Shown here: in pieces, positions 14,901-26,900 of the stretch
How positions within the stretch are numbered: position 1 is the first letter of the stretch
Layout of the letters: every line of letters starts with the position of its first letter
DNA from: Diorhabda sublineata
Taxonomy: Eukaryota; Arthropoda; Insecta; Coleoptera; Chrysomelidae
DNA: 64,000 nucleotides
Assembly (NCBI RefSeq): GCF_026230105.1
Contig: NC_079484.1
Location: 6,773,805 to 6,837,804 of the forward strand
Direction: 5' to 3'
Position numbers and translations under genes: made by a program
Notes under the pieces: model-generated
Databases searched by the model: none
Told to the model about the DNA's origin: nothing
Seen by the model: only the letters and a program-made list of their open reading frames with translations

Positions 14901-17900
14901 ATATTCAACTAAATTTCATTTAATATATTCACTTGGAAGTCTCCAAATAATTAGTTTGTATTGGAGAATTTAAAAACAGCCTTTGATACAGTCCGGGGGC
15001 AAAAGTTGTAACAATGCATTTAGTAATATAATTTAAAGATTATTGGTAAAAATTTTTGATAAGGGACAAAGTGAAAACAAATTATTTTCAAATATGAACA
15101 GATCTAGAGAATTGTGACAGCTAATTTTTAAAATTAAAAAGCAAAAATGCAACCAATCAAAGTATTAAGAAGAAGAAGAAGTCTCCAAAGTATTAGTTTA
15201 TATTAGGGAATTTGAAAGCTGCCTTTGATACCGTTCGAGGGCAAAAAATATGACACAAGAATACTCCTTTGATTCCTTTAACTCAAGGTTATTGAATTAT
15301 GTACGTATCTATTAAGAGAATAATATTTTCCTAAAATTTCTATTCGTAAATTCTTTTTATACACATCAACAAAATTATTGACATTCACAGTTGATCTAAG
15401 TTCAAGTTTGCAAACTTTCACTTTGAATTAAAAATATTTTATGTAAACTGTCCATTTTCTAGTGAAGTCAAATAATTTTTATTTTCTTGTTATTTTATCC
15501 TTTCAAATGGTTACAAGGATATTTCAACACATCGTAGTTATGAAATCTGTTATAAAATTACAATCACTTTGTTATGTGTGAGGTTGAAAGATTTTACTAA
15601 TTGTTTGAGAAATATTTTATGAAAAAATTGATATACAATGATGCATAAAATAGAAATCGTTTCTTATTTCATTGGACACTGATATGAAAATAATATAAAT
15701 AACTGTAGTAAACCACAAAATAAATAAATTATGAGAAATCTAGTTTATAGAACCTTGTTTACTTAAGAGGATGAATAAAATTTTTATAATATACTAGATG
15801 TTTTATATTTTGAAAGGTATTACACCGTTCTGAAGAGGTACGAAAAGATTGAAACCTGTCAGTAGTTATCTGTCATGATTTTATAGTAGAAACACATTAT
15901 TTATTAAATATGAGTATTGTGAATTTTAAACATTATGATATATAACCACCCTTTTACATATTAATAATATGCTGAAACAGCAATAAATAACGGATGGTTG
16001 GCTTATATTTTCCAAGTTTATAGAAAAATTAAAAGTTCAATAATACTTGATTGCACCAATTGGAGTAACAACAATTAAATTTCTTCTCAAGTATTAACTA
16101 ATAGATAAGGAATAGTATCGATATCTGGTTTTTCACTAGATAACTAAATGAGAATTACCTAACATTTAGGTTTTTGTGATGGTTTTTTGAATATATAATA
16201 TATTTAGATAAGAGTTTCAGAGCTACAGTTTTTTGCTTAGCGAATATTTCGGCCAATTCAATCTTTGGATTAAATAATGAAGTACCATAGCTCTTTTTTG
16301 TTGTTATTTTCATTGGTTATTTTTAAGCTATATAAATTGAGAAAATATTTTAATATTATTCGGTATAAAGATATTTGGAAATAGTTTGACATATTTTTGG
16401 AAATTTCATGTTTTGATTCTTATATAAATAACAATTCAGATATTTAATTAAATAAAAAGATGATATTGCTGTGGGTTTTAATGACGATAAATTCCAGTTT
16501 ATTTTTTAAAGACAGTCTCTAAAAACAAATGACAGTTCGTTTTTGAAAAAGGCAAAATCTAAAAACAAATGATGATGAGACAGTCTATGAAAACAAATGA
16601 CAGTTTATTTTTAAAGACAGTAACTAAAGACAAATGACAGTTCGTTTTTGAAAAGATAATCTCTAAAAACAAATGATGATGAGACAGTCTCTAAAAACAA
16701 ATGACAGTTTATTTTTTAAAGACAGTGTCTAAAAACAAATGATGGTGAGACAGTCTATAGAAAAAATGACAGTTTATGTTTCAAAGACAGTCTCTAAAAA
16801 CAAATGACAGTTCGTTTTTTAAAGACAGTCTCTAAAGACAAATGACAGTTCGTTTTTGAAAAGATAATCTCTAAAAACAAATGATGATGAGATAGTCTAT
16901 AGAAAAAATGACAGTTTATGTTTCAAAGACAGTCTCTAAAAACAAATGACAGTTCGTTTTTTAAAGACAGTAACTAAAGACAAATGTCAGTTCGTTTTTG
17001 AAAAGATAATCTCTAAAAACAAATGATGATGAGACAGTCTCTAAAAACAAATGACAGTTTATTTTTTAAAGACAGTGTCTAAAAACAAATGATGGTGAGA
17101 CAGTCTATAAAAACAAATGACAGTTTATTTTTAAAGACAGTAACTAAAGACAAATGACAGTTCGTTTTTGAAAAGATAATCTCTAAAAACAAATGATGAT
17201 GAGACAGTCTCTAAAAACAAATGACAGTTTATTTTTTAAAGACAGTGTCTAAAAACAAATGATGGTGAGACAGTCTATAGAAAAAATGACAGTTTATGTT
17301 TCAAAGACAGTCTCTAAAAACAAATGACAGTTCGTTTTTTAAAGACAGTCTCTAAAGACAAATGACAGTTCGTTTTTGAAAAGATAATCTCTAAAAACAA
17401 ATGATGATGAGATAGTCTATAGAAAAAATGACAGTTTATGTTTCAAAGACAGTCTCTAAAAACAAATGACAGTTCGTTTTTTAAAGACAGTAACTAAAGA
17501 CAAATGTCAGTTCGTTTTTGAAAAGATAATCTCTAAAAACAAATGATGATGAGACAGTCTCTAAAAACAAATGACAGTTTATTCTTTAAAGACAGTCTCT
17601 AAAAACAAATGATGATGAGACAGTCTATAGAAAAAATGACAGTTTATGTTTCAAAGACAGTCTCTAAAAACAAATGACAGTTTATTTTTTAAAGACAGTC
17701 TCTAAAAACAAATGATGATGAGACAGTCTATAGAAAAAATGACAGTTTATGTTTTAAAGACAGTCTCTAAAAACAAATGACAGTTCGTTTTTTAAAGACA
17801 GTCTCTAAAGACAAATGACAGGTCGTTTTTGAAAAGATAATCTCTAAAAACAAATGATGATGAGACAGTCTCTAAAAACAAATGACAGTTTATTTTTTAA

Positions 17901-20900
17901 AGACAGTTCCTAAAGACAAATACCGGTTTGTTTTTTAAAGAGATAGAAACTTTTAACATAAACGAATTTTTCTTTTCCTGTCGTAGAAATAGAAAAGAGC
18001 CAATCCCATTAGTTTGCATTTGTCACGTGATTTTTCCTAATGCTATTATGGTATTATTGTTGCTATTGCTAGAAACATTTACATGGGGTTTTCATTTCAT
18101 ACATCAGTATTTCATAAAAGGTGATTGAGTGATGAGTTCAACTACAATGGTGGAATTAACCATTATTGAGGCGTAAGCAATTATAATGTCAATGGACTCT
18201 AAATTTTAATATATTTCTGTAATCAATAAGCACCAAGATGAGTTTAGAATTAAACGAGTGTGTTTGATTTGGGCACAGAACCAAGTCCGATTTACATCAC
18301 CACAACAAAATGAATAGTTTGTAAAGACATAAAAGTTTGTTTAAAAAAAATTTCATGGGAAGGGCATATCGGAAATGCGATTCAATAAAGGCATGATAGT
18401 CTGTTAAGGAGGTGGATGAGTTCAGTTCTTTGGAAACTGATCTTAGCGCAAAACAGAAGGAATTTAAATTTTTGGATATGGTGGTATTATATGTTACTTC
18501 GATTTCAAGCAATTATCCACAACAAGCCCTAAGAATTTTAAAGATTCAACGACGTCAATCGTGTTTATCATTTGTTGTTCATCCTATACAATAATATATA
18601 TTTTATTTAGTGGAATCATTTTGAATAAAAAGTATTGAATTCGGATGAGTTTTTTTTTTCGTCACGTAAAATTAAGATCATCACGAAAAACATAAAACAG
18701 TCTAGGAAGTAAAAAGCTGAATATTTACCTCTACTTGTTATAAATTTATAAAAATGGTAAATTCATAATGAAACACCAGATCTACACTTTCATATCTACA
18801 ATTATCGAGTTTAATAGACAATCTAGAAACCACGGCAACGTCGAAAAACAACTGTAGCATAAACTACCTTTGTAATTACAACTGAAACAAAACAAGTATT
18901 GCCAGTCGGTATGTCGAATGGAACGTTGGGTTTATAGTTTTCTTTTCTTTTTTTTAATTCCTATTACTTTGGGTGACTAAAATATAAAATTCGATAACTA
19001 ATAATAAAAAATGTTTAATTCGTGGATTACGTAAATAAATTGAGAGTTATGTGTTCATTTTGTTGATAAGATAACAATATATTTTCATCTTTATCGACAA
19101 TGAGTAATACTTCTACAAAAAGTATAAAGGATAGTGTTAATAATATGAAAAGTGTTAATGGATATATCCCTGTGAAAATCGGATATCAGAATGGGTAAGA
19201 AGATGAATTTTGTCTATATATTCTTTAGAAATATTTTTGAATCGTTTAAAAATATTTGAATTTGTCCAAATTTGCAAATTACGATTTTCTAGACATTTCT
19301 CAAGGTTATTTCCACCATAAACACCCCCCGAAACAATTTTCTTTGTATAACATGAAATTTTCATCCAAATTAAGTTGGTAGCTAATCCGTTAATAATACA
19401 AAAGTCTATAGAATTAAAATCTCCTCATGTGGAGGACCAAGTGTATAGGACCTTTTTTTAGGTAGATTCATAAACTTGCCTTTCCGTTTGCAGTTGCCGT
19501 TTGCTGTTACAAAATTAAAAACATTGAAATGCATAAGACCATTCATAGTTGCCGTTTGACGATCGGTCTGCCGTTGTTGACTTTGTCGCGTTCGTAGAAA
19601 TAGAAAAGAGCCAATCACATTAGTTTGCGTTTGTCACCTGATTTTGCCAAATGTTCCCAATAAAAAAACACAAAAATATAACTAAAACAAAAAGCAGTAT
19701 ATCAAAAATTTTAGGTTAACGACAGCAACGTCAAGTTTATGAATAGGGTCAATAAATGTCAAACGGCAAACGTCATTCGCGAACGGTAGCGGCAAACGGA
19801 AAGTCAGTTTATGAATCTAGTCGCGTCAATGAAGCCTTTGCTTCGGAAGTTCTCAAGAACAGCTCCGATTTTGATGATTTTTTTTTTAAATTTTGTTTTT
19901 TTATATTATTTAAAATCAGAAACCTTTTAGAGAGGGGACGGAACTATTTATATTGTTTAAACAATATCAACGACATTTATATAAAAAATTCAGTTTGGTC
20001 TTTATTTTTTTGTGAAAAAATCTCCGTATATTAATCTTATTGTAAAAAATAGTTGTTACAAAAAAGTTTTAACAAAAATTTAATATTAAAATAAAAAAAA
20101 AACATTTATGTGTTATTTATATACTTCTTTTTGCTTATACATATGTGGACGAGGATCTCTTTAGTATATTTCTCTTAATATTATTTTCGATGTTCATTTT
20201 TTTCACTAATATATATGTCAAGTCATGTCGAGGCGATTTTCTTTACCAATTTTCTAAATAGAATTATTTAGCTAAAGAACCAGCGCATTCTTTGTTGATC
20301 ATGAGCAGTGAAATCAAAGTTAATAATACTGCAGTCGCTATAGATCCAAATTTAATTTTCCAACGTTTATGCTTTTTAAGAAAAAGTAACGATGAATTTC
20401 GCCAATATTTTCGCTACGAGCTGGCTCCCTATCCTCTTTCACTGTTGGATAACGCTGGAATGAGGAAAATGACCAAATCAACATTATTTGATGCCTTTGT
20501 ACAATGCCAAACGGATGTTGGTGATGTTCATAGATTAAAATGGAAAAAAAATTAAAAATTTGCAACAGTACTAATGTTAAAGTTGTATTTGATGGATATA
20601 GTAATGATGGAACTAAAGTGTCTGAGAGAAATCGTAGATATATCGGCAATACTTCCATTGATTATTTATTTGAAGAAGACATGCCTTTAAACACAACGAA
20701 AGAGAAACTTTTAGGTAATAGCAAAAATAAAAATAGGTTTATTAATCTTCTCTGCAAAAAACTAGGCGAAAATAATATTGAGTGGAGTCAAGACGAAAGT
20801 GATGTTGAACAATTTGAAAAAGCTCGGTTGGAACTGTCAGTTTCAGATTAAACTAAAGCTTAAACTACCCTCAGGCGGCCGATGATGTTGAAACCGAAGT

Positions 20901-23900
20901 TTCAATCAATTTTCTCTTTCTATAACGTTAGTTCGTTTATTTATTATTTTTACTAGAGAGAAATACGAATTCAAATTTTAGAATATTCATTTACTTTCAC
21001 TATATGATGTCATAAAATATAGATATTGTCATTGGCATCAATAATATTTGTTATTTATATTCAGTGGCGTGGCGTGGAGTAAAACAAATGCGGGCAAAGT
21101 CCCAACGGTTTTTTCTTCCGTTCCCAAGATCTAACGAATAAATTTATATGATAAACGTGCTTTTTTACTACATACCTACTCATGATAGTGAAAAAATATA
21201 AATAAGTAATGAAAAAAATATTCTTCGACTTTTTTCTTTACTGAAGTCTAATAAGGATTTGGAATTATTTTTCGCTGCTAAAGCTGCTTTGATTGAGAGT
21301 ATTGCTAAACCAGATAATCGGTACTGCTTCAATATGTTTAATAATTTTTAACTTCTTTTTGTGGAAGTTATACTTACAGGCATATCTTCCAGTTCATTGG
21401 TAATTATGTATTGATCATCTGACTGGCGTCTTTAAAGGATCTTGGTATATTAGGTACTAAAAATTGTAATTCTTTGTAAAGCTCGTAAGATTCTATGTCT
21501 TTGCTTTCTCCATCTTGAAGTAGTAGACTTAAATCAATTCAGTACTTTAAAACCTCGAAATTTGGCAAATATTTTGCCGTACAAGAATCCAAAATAGTTA
21601 ATGTCAATCATTATAATAAATAAAATCTATCTATTTCCAGCGGAATCAATAGGCTCATCTACAGCTTCATAATTAAACATTTTCTTTTTCTTTTGTGAAG
21701 CGTTTTCTCTATAAAAGTCAATGGAATCTCATAAATTCGTAGGCTTGTGCAGTAGATTCATTACAGCCTGTTTCTCGAAATTTGTGACATTTTACCAGAT
21801 CTTAGATATGTTATTGACGCGGTTTAATATTTCGTACCGTACGTGTATCGGGATAATAAATTCCAGAGTTAGACCTTTAGGTCTGTCTCTACTTCCGACG
21901 CGGGTGTTTACTGCCAGTCCTTTTATGACTAGCTTCCTTTCTTTTTCTTCGTTGAGTAGGTACGTATACCGCTAAATCTCCTTATACTCGCATCTTCAAT
22001 CTTTTATCGCCGTCGATATTTTCCCTGTGTGTGTTACCATTTTACCCTGGGCATCGATTTTCCTCTGCACTTATCTTTTCTAATTCTTCTTGAACTTGTT
22101 TGTCCGTTGTGTCTTCTTTCTCGGAGGATTGCCTCTCTGGTTTCTTCCTCTTTTTCTTGTTCTTGACTTATGTCTATCCTCCTTCCAAGGGGCAGTTTTC
22201 TATTTGATTTTCCTTGGAGACTCTGGCTTCCGTTGCTTGTTTTTGAGGGCTCTCATTCTTATTTGTTTCCTTCTCCTTTTCCATTCTCTTTGCCTGCTTT
22301 TCGATGAGTGTTGTCATTTATTCTAGTTGTCTTATTGTGGCGTCATTGCTTTTCCTCACTCTTTCGACAGATCTTCGCTGTTTAGTATGAAGTATGCGTG
22401 TAAAGAAACGTTTTACAAAATTATGTTGCCAATCTGTGAGGAGTGTGGCCAATATTTTTTAAGTTTTTATTTAATTTGATAATAAACGGATATTTTCGCG
22501 AGGCCCCTTTAAAAGAGGGGTCGTGGGCGAAAGCCCACTTCGCCCTCGTCTAGCTACGCCACTGTTTATATTTTATTGCTAAGCAGTTTCAATATAAAAA
22601 CTATTAATAACAAACTTTCACTTCCTCCATTTCAAATCGGCACACCAGATCATATAATGGAACATCGCTTCCTTTTTTTAGACAAAAAAATCAATTAATA
22701 TGCTCGATTTATTGAAATTTTTATCAGTACTTAGTTGGCATTTGTGGTAACAAATTCTAAATGTTCTGTAATGTTCCCGAAAAAACTTGTACTTAGAAGT
22801 TTTGTCTTTTTGCACACATAATCGATTTAATGGTTTCCGTGCTGAAATTGTTGGAACGGTTGGCATACAATAAAAATATTTGTTACTTCCAGAGTATTTC
22901 GTATTTTTGCTAGTTGAGCTAGAAAGACGTAGGCACCGATGTTTTGAGATGGTCTGAAAACTTTAAGGACGTACAGTTTCCAGAAAAGACGACGTTTAAG
23001 ACGTCAAAATAGCGGATTGCTTCGGAAACTTAGATAGACAACATGAACTAACTTAAAAACTGCAAAATTCCAATAAAAAAAGTTGTTATTCAGTTCAACT
23101 CATTCCTAAAGAAGTAGGGTTCAGAAGTCGCAAAAAAGCTATTTACTCGGTACTGTATTGAATGCAGCGAACTTCTCCGCTATAACTACGAGTGCCCTTT
23201 TTTTCAACCTCCGATAGACTATAAATAAAAGACAAGTTCATATAAAACAATAATTTTATTACCAAAAGATTGGTATAATTATGGTTACTTTTAGACATAA
23301 TCACCGAAGAGATTGAGACATTTGTCATATCTGTCAAATCTGTTTTCATTACGGCCATCTTTAAACTTTCGACACCATTCACGCACAACACCATCACTTA
23401 TGAAGTTTTCCCCATACACACGACTCATTCTCCCATGGATTTCTGCAGCACTATGGCCTTCAGCCTGTAGAAAACGAATCAAACTTCGCAATTCACACTT
23501 AGCGGGAGTATCAACAATGGCGGACATGTTTACGTGGCTGTAGCACAACGCCGACTGACTCCTGAATGTCAACAACGCGCAACACGGAGCGATCGGAGGT
23601 TGAAAAAAAATGGCCCTCGTATAACTTGGGTATCGTAGGTCATGGAAAGATCGAGAAAAATACATTTGCTATTCTTCTCTCAAGATAATCCGAAGAAATT
23701 GATTATCGGAATATGCGTTAGACAATGTAATTATTTGGTGTAATGGTAGTATTAACAGTGTGTTCAGTATTTTTGTCAGCAGCAAAAAATTAATATTATA
23801 TAATGAAAAAATTGGTAATTTTATCGTATTTTCCACATTACTTACCTCTTACTTTCTCCTCTAAATAACAATTTATGAAACGGAAGAGAGGATAGCAAAT

Positions 23901-26900
23901 TGAGCTGCAATGTTTACAAAGAAACTGAGAATTAAGTTTTGCTCTGGTGATCGTTGAAATATGAAATACATTGTTGTTTCAGTTATTTTGCTGCTAAAAC
24001 GAAACTTATGAAATTTAAATATCATTTTCCATTATTCTTTTGAAGATTTACGTTGGTTTATACAGAATAGGAAAAAAATTACTGTCTTAGAAATTTTTAC
24101 AATTACAATTGGTACATAGTTTTTATCTTTCGAATACAAGAAAGATAAAAAGAATATACAGGGTGCGGCAGCATAACTTCCTTTTTTCAAAAGTTAATAA
24201 AACTTATTGTATGAATCAGAAAATTTTTATTCGTTTTTTATAATACAGGCACATACATAAAGTTTTGTTTTACTGAGTTTTGAAGATCAAATCAGTTAGG
24301 TGACGTCCCCCATTCTCCATACACTGAGTAAACCGATTTCTGGCGTTTGTCATGACTCTTGCCAGCATAGCAGGCGTTATGTTGGCAATTTCTTCCTGGA
24401 TGTTCGTCTTCAAATCTTGTAGGGTCCTTGAACGGTTCACATACACACGGGATTTCAAAAAACCCCATAGGAAATAATCACAAGGGGTCAAATCGGGAGA
24501 GCGGGCTGGCCACTCCAAATCGCCCCTAATTGAGATAAGGCGCTCTGGAAGGTGTTCCCTCAAAACAGCCATCGATGTTCTTGAAGTGTGTGCCGTTGCT
24601 CCGTCTTGTTGGAACCAAGTGTCCCCTAAGTCCAACTCATCTAGCCGTGGGAAAAAAAATTCCTGTAACATGTTTACATACCGGTGCGAATTCACTGTCA
24701 CTGTGACTTCATTTTCCTCAAAGAACCAGGGACCAATAATTCCACGTGAGTAAATTGCACACCACACTGTGACTTTAGGTGAATGCAAAGGCCGTTGATG
24801 CAATTGTCGAGGATTGGTATCAGCCCAGTAGCGCATGTTTTGTTTGTTTACGGATCCACACAAATGAAAATGGGCTTCATCACTAAAAAAAACAATAGCG
24901 TCCTCAGGAACGACTTCCAGAAAAACCTCACACGCGTTCCTCCGAGAATTGAAGTCACGTTCAGAAAGTTCCTGCACAATTGCCATCTTGTATGGATGAA
25001 AATGAAGATCATCATGAAGTATTCTCCTCACAGAACGATCGGAAAGTCCAAGGGCAGACGCATGTTTGCGCGCAGAACGCCGTGGTGATCGCAACACTGA
25101 AGTTCTAACTAACTCAATGTTCTCCGGTGATCTAATGGGCCGAGGGACTCCAGTTCTTCGTCTTGTCACACTTGCAGTTTGTCTGAACGTAGTGACCCAC
25201 GTAACAATTGATTTCCGGTCCGGGACAGGGGCCAAGGGGGCTAAATTAAAGCGATTCCGAAAGGCGCGCTGGGTTGCGATCACAGAACATCCGCTCGAAA
25301 AGTAAACCTCAACGGCAAACGCACGCTCCTCACTGTTCCAACGCATGATGGCGACTGAACTGTGCCGGGACAAAACTTTATAGTCCCCCCTCTCGAACGA
25401 GACCACTAGCACTCCGTTACGACATCTACCGACTAAATGGCGAACTTTTTAAAAAAGGAAGTTATGCTGCCGCACCCTGTACAATAAAACATCGTAAATC
25501 CGAAATCGCTGGGAAAGGATTGGTTCCGGATTTTAGAACTAATCCTTTCCCAGCGATTCCGGATTTTAGACGTTTCCGTATTTTAGATTTAGATTGAATG
25601 CATTTATGTTGGCGCCATCTATCGCATTAGTTAATAATGTAAAAAGAGGGAGAGGTACACATAAAATATAATAAAATCGCGTTTAATACTGCACAAAAAC
25701 ATATTTATAAAATAATAATAAGAAGAAGATTAAATACTTTATAAACATATTCTTCATTCTATAGTTATGTATGGTGTCGCAACTAGTGTCAAATACAGAA
25801 GCTAAAAATTACGATACGAACTAATCAGTCCGGATTTTAGATATTCAGCGTTTTAGAAGTCCGGATTTAAGATGTTCAACTGTATATTTACGAATTCGTC
25901 CTTTGATATAGACCGAAAAGCCAGTCCTGTTCTAATTTGTTTGGTTTGGTAGGGTCATCGGGTATTTCTTTGAAAGTCTGTTTATTTTTTGTGACTGTAA
26001 TAATTTCTAACAAGGCAATATATAAATTTTAAGCATCCGAAAGTTCGAGAAGGTAGTTTTAATTTATAAACCTAGAATCTAGTGGCAGTAAGTCAGTTAA
26101 AAGTTTGATTGCAATGGCGAGTGGATACAATGCTCCATCCGACAAGTCTATTTGGTTTTATTACATATTCTATCTCGACTTGACTATGCAGTACTTTGAT
26201 CTCTGTGTCCGTTATTTTCCTCCACTTGTTTTGCTATTGCAAGTCTCCGAAAATCATCCTAAGTACCTTCCTCTCCCTATCTTAATCTTAATAGTCCTCC
26301 CAGGGGCTCCAAATGTTTTGTTTCCTTACAGCTTTTTGTCGCTTCTGTCACTTCCAAGTAATCGAACTCTTGGACTTTATCAAATATATACTTCTTGTTT
26401 TGCCCTGTCGTCACTTTAAATGGGTTGAGGTTATTCAGATTCATTCCCATCTTCATATATTTGGTTTTTTGTTCGTTTATGCGCAATACATATTCTTTTG
26501 ATTTCTTTTCAAATATTAGGAACATTTTTCATTGTACTTATGAGTACCATATCATCTGCGTGAACAAGAATTGTGTTTTGTTATTGTAAATCATTCTTTA
26601 GGTTCGGATACCACTGTCGATAGTGAGTCTCCTTGCTTTAACTTTAAGATATTTTGAGAGTTGTAAGTACTTGAAACAGATTTTTTTTCTTAACTCGCTT
26701 GCTTGAAATACCAAAGAGGAGCTTCAGGTTTAATCCTTGGCCATAGCTATTGTTCTGTATTACCTTCAGTATAAAAATTTGTTCACTAGTTGACTCTTGG
26801 TACTCGCCCAAAAACATTCTCTATGCAATTCCAATTTAGGTTTCTTGGAATTATTTTGTATTAACTTTTGTCAGGGAAATATAAAACACTAATTAAACTG

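Noticed and set aside
18297..18594. Overlapping 60-71-codon frames on both strands
   Set aside because: No motif, no splice context and no composition shift; most likely chance frames.
25347..25412. A 22-residue N-terminal extension of the DD41D transposase
   Set aside because: The extension begins with GTG, while the ATG at 25346 starts a segment (MRWNSEERAFAV) that fits the normal start of this family.
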